A DNA stretch of 64,000 nt from Selaginella tamariscina (taxonomy: Eukaryota > Streptophyta > Lycopodiopsida > Selaginellales > Selaginellaceae). Under the pieces are notes generated by a model. It did no database searches, was not told the DNA's origin, and saw nothing but the letters and a program-made list of their open reading frames with translations. The position numbers were made by a program, and so were the translations under genes. This document shows positions 48,853 through 61,125 of the stretch, piece after piece. Numbering within the stretch: position 1 is the stretch's first letter; every line of letters begins with the position of its first letter. The stretch is taken from contig PUQB01000101.1 in the NCBI GenBank assembly GCA_003024785.1, positions 62,001-126,000 on the forward strand, in the 5' to 3' direction.

Positions 48853-49709
48853 TAACATCTTGTTACAGGTGGCCCAGAGTTTAGGGGATATTACAGGCTC
48901 TCCTGTCCATGGTAGCCGTGACAGAGTTCAAACCAGTCCAGAGGTCGTGCGCGCGTGCGTGCGTGCGTGTGCGCGTGGAGAGAGAGAGAGGGAGAGAACG
49001 TAATATCTTGTTACAGGTCAAAGCAGTAGCCCAAAGTTCAGGGAATGATACAGGTGAAAAGGAAGGTAAGCTTCTTTTTAAACTCTGAAAGCACACACGC
49101 ACACACGCACGCACGCACGCACTGTGGTGGCCACAGGTGAAGCTGAAGATGATGTTCATGATATCATAGAAGGGTGTCCAATCCTCAAGCTGCTTCTCAT
49201 ACCCTCTTTACAAGAGGTAAACTATTTACACATTAATCTTAATAAACATTTTCATAATAGTTTTTTGTCTACATGCTTGCAGACTGCACCAGAGGGAGGA
49301 GCTGTGTTCAAGGAACCACAGCTGCCATCGTTGATCTGGAGCGTAACAGTCCTGGAGCATGTGAACAACTGGTTATCAAACTACTTAAGAGACTTGCAAT
49401 GTACACTGCGTGTGTGTGTATGTACGTGTGTATATGTACTCATATACATGATTGTAAGGTATATTTATTTATATTTTTCATAATACTCAGTACAGACGAT
49501 CCTTCGGTGGAGAAGTTGCGTGACTTAGCTAGGGAAGAGTTGACGAGAAACACTAGCGCTCTTGCTAGCGCCATGCTTTCGAGGTATACGCTCAATGTAA
49601 TGTGTATAGACATGTATCTCTATGCTAATACATATTATTATGTTTTAGGTTGCAGCGGGAGGGAATGCCTGAATTTGTCTACAAGAGCAAAGGGAGAAAT
49701 AATGAATAA
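48634..49709 (+). CDS. Small acidic protein of unknown function, seven exons
   Basis: Inferred exons: 48634-48798, 48869-48943, 49017-49065, 49137-49216, 49283 to about 49410, about 49491-49583, 49649-49709; borders are GT-AG and phases agree through exon 4. The N-terminus is Ser/Asp-rich with repeats (SLESYEFVIDSPVS, SLKSYDSIADSPVH, SPVHGSRDRVQTSPE). Then EAEDDVHDIIEGCPILKLLL and, in one of two open frames of exon 5, ACEQLVIKLLKRLA. The end is helical: DDPSVEKLRDLAREELTRN, ALASAMLSRLQREGMPEF, then VYKSKGRNNE and stop. The C-terminal text looks conserved rather than random, but I do not recognise it. Exon 5 stays ambiguous: the frame that continues from exon 4 is not the frame that joins the helical text. 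Exons 1-3 come from local duplication. Confidence 0.5.
48754..49054. repeat. Tandemly duplicated exon-intron unit (two copies, about 150 bp)
   Basis: From TCTCCTGT at 48754 to 48898 and again from 48899 to 49054: coding SPVH.SRD.V..SPE, a GT donor, a (TG/CG)n(GA)n intron, TAA(C/T)ATCTTGTTACAG acceptor, and coding AQS.G(D/N)(I/D)TG. Each copy thus carries half an exon, a whole intron and half of the next exon. Confidence 0.85.
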
Positions 49710-50611
49710 TGATATTGTGGTTGTTAAGAAAATTAACCAAATAATATAGATATTAAAATTTTTATGCCACACACACACACACACACATATAGTACAACAC
49801 ACACACACACACACCAGAGTACATTAGACGGCAAACCGATTATATATACATCATTACAGTTTAACTGCGGTCCATGATATTATAATTATATGTACATACA
49901 ACAACCTACATACTCTTAATCAACTTACTTGACTTGCTCATCCAATTAACATCATTACATATATTTATATTCATACATGAGCATGTGTGTGACTATGTGC
50001 CATAAAATTATGTTTATTATATATATAATGTCATATATGTATCATAGTATGTCTTTAACAGTGTGTGCATGTGAATAATTCAATAGAATAAATAAAGTGT
50101 GTAATATAATTATTTATAATTCTTTTGAAAGTTTAGATTTAACTTTGTACTTTGAAAATGTATTAAAGTTAATCTTGAGGATTAAAGTTTGAGGTTTTAG
50201 CTAGAACGCTTAGTGTCTCTTCAAACTAATTTTAAAAGTTTTATAATAATTATTAAACAATTTAGTTTATGTAATTATAAAATATTATTACTGGGAGTGT
50301 CATAAAGTATAATTTAACCATGTAATAAATCATATAAATCAAATAATTATATGCTATTGTTCTAATGTATTTAGATGTTAAAAATTAATATAGTCCCTAA
50401 ACTAATTCTAATTATAATTTAGAAAAATTAACATTTAATATCAGTATGGATATATATATATAATATATATACACCTTCCGCCATGTATGTATAATTGATT
50501 ACTGTATATCATTTCAAAAATAAATCGTTAATCGAAACCGTTGAATTCCGACGGTATGGATGATATTAAAATTCTGGATAATGGACAGAGTGTTTTAGGT
50601 CTTTGGAGAAC
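49710..50611. other. AT-rich intergenic spacer
   Basis: Two CA runs near 49771-49815. No coding sequence seen. Confidence 0.6.
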
Positions 50612-51745
50612 ATGTTCCGGCGATCTGTGGTAGTCTTGCGCAGGAGCAGCACAGTATGGCGCGGGAGCAGCACGGCGTGGCGCATTCAGACGCCTGTGAT
50701 GAATCGATCGCTCTCGCAGCTCGCCAGTACAAGCAAGCCTGATGCTGTATTTCTCCGTTCTGGCGTTCTTGCCTCGTTGCGCCAGGTAAGTCTTGCCTTG
50801 TACAAAAAGCACTTGCATTGAGCCGATTTCAGGGTTATCATGATTTTCCTAGTGGTAGGTAATCTTGGCTATTAACTTGCATTGAAGATTTTTCTGCCTT
50901 AATACAGGAGAGGGATTTTGCAAAAGACGCAGGGGATCCGCCGCCAGTAGCTCCTCGTATCAAGGTTAGTGGATTATATGAATACACAATATAGAATGTC
51001 TGCTTTAGTCTTTTTACACTAAGACCAATATCTAGGGTACACTTTCAAAAGTGTATTCATATTTGACCTTGTGATGTAGGTATATAACATGTGTATATAC
51101 GTACATATAAAGTTTGGAGCATGTGTATATATGAAGTTAATAACCACACACACACACACACACACACACATAATGAAGTCTTGACAAATATTTAGTCTTG
51201 TAGATTTATATGTACAGTGACATTCTATACTAAATTTCACTCAGGTGCCGAAGTATGTCCCGGGTGTGATTGGAAAATATGCAAGTTCCTTGTACATATC
51301 AGCTGTTCGTGCTGGTGTGCTCGATCAAATTGAATCGGAGATGAGAGAACTTCTAAAGGCGGTCCCCAGACTTCAACTTCAAAAAACTTCGCTAACAACA
51401 TTTTCATTGAGAAGAAGGACCGTGTGAAAACCATTAAGGACATCTTTGATCAGTCGAACCTGCATAAATTCACTAAGAGCTTCATGGGTTAGTGAATCTA
51501 AATTCCTATTCTCACTCACAATAAGTACAGATACACACTACAGAGCTAATTTGGTGTTTTGTATGGTGTGTATGTATATATACAAAACGCAAGACTCCCC
51601 AAATTCATGCACTATATAGTCGCAGTGTGTATATTTATGTCTCTATCTCTTAGTTTGTATGTGGCAGATCAAGATTATGATTATTATTATTCAATGGATA
51701 CTGAACGTTGTCCTTTATTTGCCTTCTACCAGAGTCTGACATAGA

Positions 51746-51782
<37 letters not shown>

Positions 51783-53105
51783 TGAGAGAGAGAGAGTTTG
51801 TTCAAAGCTAAATGCATTATAACATATATACCCTACATCACTCAGTCACTCACTCACCACACCATACTGTTGCTTTACATGTACAGAGACGTTTGTTGCC
51901 TATGTACATATATGTATGTATGTACGTATCTACAGTCTCATTACACGGATAATTATTCTGTATCCCACGAATATCTAGACATAAAGTTACAGAGTTTTAA
52001 CTTGAGTGTTGTGTTTTTCAGTAATCTTAGCTGAAGATGATAAACTCAGAGATTTTAATAAGATTGCAAACACCTTCTTGGATATAATGTACGCTCACAG
52101 AGGATTTGTCAAGGCAGTAATTACGACAGCAGATGTATGTATTTCTAACTTTATAAATCATTTGGTTAAAACATTATTTCATGCTATGACATAAAGAAAA
52201 AAGTATGCATAATATGGTATATACGGCTTCTTTATGTGTATTTGTATTTATAGGAGCTGTCTGATAAGGAAATGGAGTATGTGAAATCGAAGATTGTGAG
52301 CCAGCTTCTGGAGCCTGGTCAGACCGCCATCGTTGAGCAAAAGGTATGCATAATACGATGGATACATAAACTTTTTATTATTCTAATCACCATTCCATAA
52401 AACAGATAAGATAATCAAACAAGATGCTTACTATTTTGATGGTGTTTTGTTAGAGCCGATAGTTTAGCATATATTTTCGTTCTTGTACGAACGTACGTGC
52501 TCTGGGTGGGTTTAGGATATTATATTTGTGTACGCCTCTTCCTTTGCATACTCTCCCACACACACACAGACAGAAAATGCAGTTTATATATCTTAAATAT
52601 TTAAACGTTTGGTTTTGAAATGGATAAATATATACATTACCAAGTACATACTGCAACACCGGTATATCGAGCCTGTTACATACTAAGCGAAATGCTATAG
52701 ATATGCACACACAAGATATATTCACGTATGCAGTGTCTGATAGACAAGTTAAGAAATTGTTTCATAAGCACTACACATTCGTTTTGAAGCTGGTATATGT
52801 ATATTGTATACGCACACACATACATATATATGCACACACGTATATATATCTGTTCAATCATCATGACGTAATGTGCTTTTGTCTTTTATCACTAGTAGTT
52901 TTCACTTTTAGCGTGTGACTGAGAGAGATGTATTGCTTATGGGTGGGGCTGGTAATCTGTGAGCAATGTGCGTGCGTGGTTTGTGCAGATTGACGAGGAT
53001 ATAATAGGGGGTGTAATTGTGGAGGCTGGTGATAAGGTGCTGGACATGTCGATTGCGAAGAGAATTCATCGAATAGAGAAGATTCTTACGGAATCTCTTG
53101 TTTAG
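50612..53105 (+). CDS. ATP5: Mitochondrial ATP synthase peripheral-stalk subunit OSCP (delta-type)
   Basis: Six exons: 50612-50785, 50908-50964, 51245-51487, 52022-52134, 52254-52343, 52989-53105; about 263 residues. The start MFRRSVVVLRRSSTVWR is Arg-rich and lacks acids, a mitochondrial targeting peptide. KVPKYVPGVIGKYASSLY and RAGVLDQIESEM match the OSCP N-terminal helical bundle that caps F1; KKDRVKTIKDIF, KLRDFNKIANTFLDIMYAHR and VKAVITTADELSDKEME follow; the C-terminal block IDEDIIGGVIVEAGDKVLDM then RIHRIEKIL is the OSCP/delta signature. Exon 3 reads correctly only if the C4 run at about 51364 and the A6 run at about 51380 are each one base shorter; both flanks are perfectly conserved. 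That is either consensus error or recent loss. An AATAAA lies at about 53187. Confidence 0.92.
51146..51171. repeat. (CA)n tract in OSCP intron 2
   Basis: ACCACACACACACACACACA for about 26 bases, roughly 75 bases before the exon 3 acceptor. Confidence 0.85.
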
Positions 53106-54539
53106 ATTCCATGAACAACGGTGTAAGCCTTTTTATTTATTGAGGACTTGCAAAATAACTAAAATGAAGCAGGTTTGCATTTCCATAATAAATGGATAAT
53201 GACGATGATGGTTTAATGTTTTTGTACATGCTTTATAGATAATATCCCAATTTATACAATTAACCTGTTTAAATTTTTATGTGTTTACTTATTATTATAT
53301 ATACATACGCTTACATTTGTATATACTATATTCATACACAAAACAATAAATGATCTTTATGTGCATGTGTGAGACAGCCAACAGTATCACAGAAGCTATA
53401 TTGCCAATGCAGAGATTGAACCCATGAAGATCTGATCTGCACTAAGCCGCTCTACCACTGAGATATTCTTGTTTTAGACGGCTCTGATGAGTCTCATTTC
53501 TATTCACAAAACTATAAAAGATCTCGATTATTAGATGGTCCATACAATACAAATCCGAGTCCTCGGATTATTTTGATGAAAAATTTGCCCGGGTATTTGT
53601 TAATCTTAATTTGAACATTTTGTAGTGCACTAAAATTTAGTGAACGTTCTTATTGATAATGTGATAACCTGGATTCAAATCTAGATAAAATTATTTTTTT
53701 GAATATTCAAAACCGAAAATCGAATTCTTACCATACTTAAACACATTAGATAAACTAGTATTTTATTACATATCTATGGACGACCTTGCCCATTTATATA
53801 TTGAATGCGTAAATTTACATATATAATAAAATGTTACATTACATCAGTAATTAAATTCACACATTTTATATACCCATTAGATGAATCTTTCTTGCGTCCT
53901 GACTTGTTAATCTTTTAAGCTACACCTAGAGATGATTATCCACCAAGAACTTCTAATTTAAATCATAATTGTATATAGACTAAGAGTTTGTCATTAATTT
54001 TTTAAAATTCATTATGAAGTTATTTAAATGTAACGTTATATAAATTAAATAATAACCGATTAAATTTTTTATTATTAAAAATTAACTTTATTAATTTTAC
54101 TCTTGAATCATAAAATAGTGAACATAAAAATTACATGGTGATCAACATTGTTGACATAAGTCATTGGAGTCAAAGTCAAAGTCGGAGTTGATGTTATTGG
54201 AGATGCAATATGTGAGTTGTGATCAAAACCAGAGATGGAGATAAAGTCGGGACAAAGTCAAAGTCGGAGTCAGAGTTAGAGAGTTAGAGATGGAGATGTA
54301 GAAGTGTTGCTAGGAACTGAAGATGCCAAAATGCGGTCAGGAGTTAGAGTTGCAGAGGTATTGCCAGGAGCCAGAGGCTGAACAAAAACAACTAGGGTAC
54401 AAGTTATTCAATTAATTTTTGAATTGAGGGTTTTGAATCAAGAATAAGAGGGTCGAGAATTAAAGTGATGTTAAAGGAGACCAAGCATGAGATATTACTA
54501 ATGAAATGGATTATTTCTTCAGTAATATTGCCGAATGTC
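53106..54539. other. AT-rich spacer
   Basis: No gene. Contains the tRNA-like segment described separately and, near 54165-54300, a loose repeat of AAAGTCGGAGT / GAGATGGAGAT words. Confidence 0.55.
53402..53471 (-). other. tRNA-like fossil (tRNA pseudogene or SINE head)
   Basis: On the minus strand TCTCAGTGGTAGAGCG (A box/D arm) is followed after 24 bases by GGGTTCAATCTC (B box/T arm), exactly the normal tRNA spacing, and the whole is about 70 bases. The acceptor ends (CAAGAAT and ATTGGCA) do not pair well and the anticodon stem is poor, so it is not a working tRNA. GTGCAG sits where the anticodon loop would be. Confidence 0.5.
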
Positions 54540-57500
54540 ATTGATTTTTCATCAGTAACCATCAACTTAATCGAATCATAGACGAAGCTTCAGATTTTGT
54601 CAATCAAATTGCCCGTGGTTTCCCAGAAAGAGGGGAGGAAGAGCCTCATCTAGAAGGCCCTAGTAGACAAGAAGGCACACGCCTGGTGGATGCGTTTCCA
54701 TGAGGCAAACGAAGGAACTCGTTGAGAAACTGCACAGAGGGTGTTTATGGATACCTTCTGGGAGGAAAAGAGTGAAGAAAGGTGATCCACAAGCTAACGA
54801 GCTTGAAACAAAAAGCGGAGAGTCGGTCAATGAATACACGGTCCGCATGTTGGGGTACATCGCCCGGCTAAGGGACGCCCCAGTTGACCTGACCAAGAAA
54901 ATGTGGTACCAAAAGGGACTGCGGCCGGAGATCCACAAGTGGATCGGCTTAGATGACGACCAGACGTTCGACAAACTACTCCAGTATGCCAAGAAGGCTG
55001 AGAAGCAGAAAGCTGAAAGACGCCATGAGAGGAAGATGCAGGACAAATCGGACGCAGAGGGGGTAAATGACACCACCTTGGATGAGGAAAACCTCTCTAA
55101 TGCTCCAAAGCCAGCGAGAAAGAAGAGACGATCGGGCACAGGCAGCTGTAGCGGGGGGAAACCCAACGAGGGGCCACACGGAAGGAAGACTTAACCACAA
55201 CACTGGCTCAAATGGGATACATCGCATGCGGGGACAAGTACTGTTGGGTATGTAACATCCACGGGTCCTACAACACGGACGATTGCTACCGGCTGGCCAA
55301 ACTCCCGAGCAATAGGCTACCACAGGCGACTGCATTGATGGTAGAACAAAAGACTGAAGGGGGTGTAGATGGCCGAAGGAGTTACAACTGCAGGATGGAG
55401 GGGATAATCAACCTTATAGGAGGTTCCGTTCGGGAGACCGGAATCGTAGGTCTCGTTCTCGCGAGTGGCAATCGTATCGACCTAGGTATGGCGACAGAAA
55501 GAGATGGCTGGAATGCAAGGAGGTGATGTGCGCACTTTGCGGAGGCCCACACCGCTCTACCGATGTTCATGGGTATTATTAATCAAACCAATGCTAGAGG
55601 CGCAAGCAGCCGGCGTTGCCAGGGCGAGTAATGGGCAGATCCCTGCTAGCCCAACACCAACCCCCGACCCGCAAGTAAACCAAATAACGGTCGTATTGCT
55701 AGAACATGATGTCGGGACAAACATAGTACCGCAGGCTCCCTTAGCAGACGAAACAAGGGAACCGCAAGGGCGTAGAACCAGGGGAACGCGAAGGCGCTCA
55801 AGGAAGAAACAGGCAACGAAACCCCCAGTATTAAAGCAGTGGGTAAGGAAGCAAACAGAAGGACTGACTGTCTTGGGACCCGCAGAGCCTAGCCAAGGCC
55901 AAGAATCGCTAAGAAAGGTAAGAAGATGGTGAAGCCGCACCTTCAGAAGGAGAGAGGCCCAGACGTTGACAGGGCAAGAAACGCCGCTGGTTCCCACCAC
56001 ACGATGGGGGAATCGGGCACGACCAACAGCAAGGCCCCCACCAAGAGGCACTGCAACCACAGTGGACTACGTAAATGACGTACCAACCATTCTGGTTCGC
56101 ATGGCGGGTCACACAATCAACAAGGTGATTATAGATGGAGGGTCGGCAGTCAACGTCATGTCAGTAGAGCTCCATAGGGATTTGCATATGCCAACTTTGG
56201 AGCCTACTCCCTTTCAGGTATGCATGGTAAATCAGGCCAAGGTGGCACCTAAGGGCATCTTGAGGGCAGTAGAAGTCGAGGTCCAAACGGTCAAATTTTG
56301 GATAAACGTTGTGGTCCTAGACATGCACGCCAGAGGGGGATTTGACCTACTCCTCAGTCGACCCTAGCTCAGGGGTGCGAAGGTGCAACACGACTGGGAG
56401 CACCAACAAATAAGATTTCGAACCAGACGGGCGATAAGGTCCGTACCTACAGCCAAACCCAGGCTCCTACATAGAAATTTAGGGCGTTGGAATACTAGGA
56501 GTCAAGCAAGTGTGGAGGATGGAACGAGGGCACAACGGCGATCCCCGCGGGCCAACCGCCAGTATCGAACCACGCCAGGCAGGAGGCCTATCATTAGAAG
56601 CAGCTTAGCCTAAACGAACCAAGGATCACAGGGGGAGCGACCGAAGCCCAAAACTATCCAGAGACAGTGGGGTGCAAAAACTGGTTCACCGACCACCAGG
56701 ACGATTTCGAAGGGCCCACTTGGACACACCCAGTTGGACGATCGCACCAATCAAGCAGAGTTGCCCCAAGCCCAGTATCAATATGGACCAACAACCCTAT
56801 ATTGGCCCTGGCCTCAACGGCAAGTACCCACTACCACGGATGATCGGAGATCAACCTTGGAAGTGGGGGGGGGGGGGGGGAGAAGCTCCAACATAGACCC
56901 TCCTTGGTAGAAGTAGGATGCGAAGTCCTAAATGGGAGATGCACGGGGCCAATATGGAGAAGAAGCGGCAGGAAGGGATCAACAGGTAAGGCTGTGTAGT
57001 TAGAACCAAGATGGTCCCCACCAGGCACCATCAAAACCACAACAGACGATGATCACGGACAAGTACCACGATGGGCAGCCGACAGTAGCTGCTCTGGCCA
57101 CCCAGATGGAGCACATGCCGAGGAATCCTGGGGCAGGGCAATCAGACACGAGGTAACATAACAGGGAAGATGGAGCGGTCGGAAGCAGGATCTTCAAACG
57201 CATGTGATGGTCAGGCGGCGCCATCATTGTGTATCTAGGCGTAGGGATAGACGCGCCAATTACCTCGAAGGATGTCACAAGGACTGCCACGACACCTATA
57301 CTCGGAAAGGAGGTGTACAGTGCCACACTCTCACTACCATGACCACGGGGTGGATGGAGAGGAATCAGCCGGTGGTAATAAAAGAGATTCGCATGCTCAT
57401 TAAGGGCCAGGAACGATCAACGGAACTGGTGTCGCCCATGCACTCCAGGTTCAAGGAATTAATCGGGCGACCCAACATCCGGTGAGTCAAGAGACAGCTG

Positions 57501-60500
57501 CGATTGGACGAATTCTTCGACCTTCTGTGGGGAGAAGTGGAGGACCCAAGATTCGCCGAGAAGGTCAGACAATTGCTCCAGTCAGCGGAACTAGTAACTA
57601 GTCAAACCGGGCATAGGGGAATACAATTCTGCAAGAATAGAAGCGCAGTCTTCCGCATTATGTCCGACGAACTAGCGATAGTCTTCTGACTACCAAGGGA
57701 CGGCCTCGTCCTAGGGGAATGATAGGACACAGAGGTTCAACAGCCCACCACCACAAAAACACATGGACTAGTTGAGTTCATAGCGCTAATGGCCTTCCTA
57801 CTTACGGAAAGAATAGGGAGTCGGATCACCAGGCGGTTGGTGAACGGTCTTTGCAGGGCCTAGGAAGGAGTCGTGGTAAATTGGGCTGACTGCCTTAGGT
57901 AGTACCTGGTTCCGGCTCTAACTAGTGGAATTCACGGAGTTCAGACCGGTACTGAGCAAAGGCTCCCACGGCCGGCCATATCGCTATTATGACCATAGGC
58001 TCGTTCGCCGGACGATAGTTAGAGCACCACCACCACTCCAAATAAGGGACGAAGAACAGAGAAGGGAAGGATAGCACAGCCATAGGGAACAGCTAGAACC
58101 CCTAGGGTCAACAGAGAAACAGGCAGAGGGTAGCCCTTCCCTGACCAGGAATCACCAAAGCATGGGACGTCGGAACCCATACACGCGATTCCCCTGGCCG
58201 TAGGATCCCCGCTACCACCGGAATCCATGACAGAAACACCTGAGCAATCAACTGGACCCGGCCAGGGAGGAGAGGGAGCCAAGTTGTTTGATGGCTAGGT
58301 GCTCCTTAGCAACAAGGTGGAGGTCCGTAGGGGACAACCAAAGGTCCTAGGAGAAGGTGCAGGGGTCCCGCATAGGAGGTGAGGGGTCTTGTGGAGAAGG
58401 TGCAGGGGTCCCACATAGAAGGTGCGGGGTCTTGTGGAGAAGGTGTGGGTGTCCTGCATAGGAGGTGCGGAGGTCCCAGAAGGAGGTGTGGGGGTCCCAT
58501 GGAGAAGGCGCGGGGGTCTCGCATAGGAGGTGCGGGGGTCCCATGGAGAAGGTGTGGGGGTCCCGCATAGGAGGTGCGGAGGTCCCGAAAGAAGGTGCAT
58601 GGGTCCCGTAGAGGAGGTGCGGGGGTCCCGTGGAGAAGGTGCAGGGATCCCGCAGAGGAGGTGTGGGGGTCCTGTGGAGAAGGTGTGGGGGTCCCGCAGA
58701 GGAGGTGCGAGGGTCCCGTGGAGAAGGTGCAGGGGTCCCGTAGAGGAGGTGCGGGGGTCCTGTGGAGAAGGTGCGGGGGTCCCGTGGAGAAGGTGTGGGG
58801 GTCCCGCAGAGGAGGTGCAGAGGTCCGAGGAGGAAGGCCAAAGGTCCACGGGAGGACAACTAGGGGCATTATGAGCCCTAGTTATGGCAGTGACGGCGAT
58901 AGGTCATCATGAGGAAGGACGATATAGGTGGCCATCATAAGATTCCAAGAAATAGGTGAATGATGGTGACATGGTTGATTGCCAACCATTGAACCATGTG
59001 GCAAGTGTCGATCAGACTATAAAAGGGGATCAGCTTCAACACAAGGGGATCAATCAATAGAGGAACATATATTCATATAAGGTTTCTAGCAGGCTCTTCC
59101 ACAACATCAAACAACATGGGTGCCCCTTATTGCACCAATAGCCAGGGAGCGCCAAACCCAATGTAGCATAGATCTTAGCTAGATAGGCTCTTCCCCTTCG
59201 TATGGGAGGTGGAAGTATTCTTCTTTCCTAAATAATCCTAGTTCTTCTCCTCCATAATATGCTACAAGGTGATCATTGGCTGGTTGCCGGCCATGGGAGC
59301 CCACAGACAGCCACAGTGTACCAGACCCAATGAACCCAATTCGTCTAGCGACCATAAGGGTGGACTACATCAAAGGAACTCCCTCCAGACGCATAGCCAC
59401 CGAGAGGCTCCATGCAGACCCCCCACATGTCTGGAGGTGGGCGTTGGCAACAATGCTCTGGCGACTCCACATCTAGGGAACACAACAATCCACCCACGCA
59501 AGGTTGAGACGACCACAAGTCTGAGGACGAGTTCAAGGGTAACTACTAACATTTTCAGGTCGACGGACGATGAACCTCCACGGCCTATACCGATCGCCTT
59601 CGACCAGCTAAAGGAAGCCATGGCGGTATATGACAACCTTAACCTCCCAGCGGTGGCGAAAGAACACAATGACATAGACGGCAGGAAGCCCTGGAGGCTA
59701 CCCGAAAAGCTAAGGAACTACTGGGTCAAGAGGGCCGATTGTGTATGTTAACAAAAAGAGCGAAGGACGCCTGGGAATGTTGGAGCGAGAGGACAATGGA
59801 ATTCCGAAGGCTATACAGTGAGTGTGAAACCCTCCTCGGGCTACTCGATGACGACTGGCACACCCGCAGCTAGGTCATAGCAGAAAAGGAACAACAGATA
59901 CATGAACTTAAATCCTAGTTAGAGCGGAGGTGTGGGGAGCTCAAGGAAGCACAAGCAGAATTGAAGGCAATCAGAGAGGAGTTGCGAACAAGGGCTCAAC
60001 TCGCAAAAGCCATTACCACACCTACGGCCAGCTAGCCGGGACTCCTACTCAAGGAGCCAGAGGTGAGCAATACAGTGCCATCAAGCACAGGACAGGAGCA
60101 TGGCTCAACCAGGAAATCGGACACACCACGAATCATTGCCACAGAAGTGAGGGAGCACGCCACCAACAAGCCCAACTACTCACAACAAACAAACAGGAGT
60201 TACAGCACTTGCGTGAGTGAGTCCAGGGGCTGGAGGCTCAAGTAAAACACACACAGAAACAGCAAGAGGTGGGGTTCCAAAGGGAGTTACAGAAGGTTAC
60301 CATGCTATAGGGGGCAACGATCACAGCCTTAAAGCAAAAGCTAGCCACTGTGGAAAACGAAGCCGCTACGTACCGAAAACACTCGGGCATAGCCTAAGGG
60401 GAGAGGGACACATGGCTCGAGGACTTGCCAACAAATAAGTCCGGGCATCTAGTTGATGGTGGTCTGACACCAAACAAACGGCCAGTCGGCACGGACGAGC

Positions 60501-61125
60501 GATGGGACGAAGCGCTGGATAAGGAAGTTATTGCGAGTATGAACTGATGGTGACCAATGTTAGGCGGCAGCATAACTAGGCATAGATCTAATTGTCCAAA
60601 CCAACTACCCAAGGTACGCAGGACAACACGCATGAGAGAGGCGCATAAATGAGACAGACAGGACTTTGTCACAGGGCGGCAGACTAGTAGGAAAGCACCA
60701 CCTGTACCTAGGGTCTAATGTTAGGTGACCCACTATATAAGCAGGAAGGCTGGTAGTGGGTCGGGGTTTTTGGGAGTCAAGTCTGCGTCTTGTATCTTGA
60801 TCCTCTGTCGGAGATAGTTTGTACTCAGGCAGGCATTATAAATATATCCATACTCCTTCTATTCACCTTCTAAGCGGGGGTTCCCCGCTTGTCCCACTCC
60901 TAGGCTGAGCAGCGCTCTCTGCCAAACCATCACGAGTAGAACTCCCCACCCTGTACACAGACCCTCGCAACATCCGGGTAGAGGCCATTCAACACCTTCC
61001 ATTACTTTTGAGGTACAACCGGCTTGTCGGTTCGAACCCTCGGAGTTGGATGCTATCCACAGCGTCTTGGCGATCATTGAGGCTTCATGAAAAGCACTAC
61101 ATCTGGCCTGCGGAGTCCCCGACGA
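54540..61125 (+). mobile_element. GC-rich Ty3/Gypsy-type block: gag-protease without recognisable polymerase
   Basis: The block is distinctly GC-richer than its flanks. Parts: gag about 54.6-55.2 kb (ESVNEYTVRMLGYIARLRD, MWYQKGLRPEI), Cys/His knuckles about 55.24-55.57 kb, retropepsin about 56.05-56.37 kb (VIIDGGSAVNVMS; FDLLLSRP). Further right are an unassigned GC-rich stretch, a 22-bp minisatellite (58.35-58.83 kb), a TATAAAAG-containing segment near 59.02 kb that could be an LTR core, and coiled-coil text near 59.9-60.0 kb (LKEAQAELKAIREELRT). I found no reverse transcriptase and no clear LTR pair; more than one element may be mixed here. Broken in many places and likely old. The left end is approximate; the right end abuts the RNase H part of the next element. 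Confidence 0.65.
58350..58830. repeat. 22-bp minisatellite, about 22 units, G-rich strand forward
   Basis: Units A(G/A)(G/A)AGGTG(C/T)(G/A)GGGGTCC(C/T)G... recur every 22 bases, for example at 58681, 58703, 58725, 58747, 58769, 58791 and 58813, with alternation of GAGAAGGTG and GAGGAGGTG halves giving a 44-bp higher order. As 22 is not a multiple of three, all minus-strand frames stay open through the array (about 170-187 codons, PPHLL/PAPS repeats). Confidence 0.9.

Noticed and set aside
58295-58869. Three overlapping minus-strand frames of 170-187 codons
   Set aside because: They are translations of the 22-bp minisatellite in all frames (PPHLL/PAPS repeats), with no independent sign of coding.
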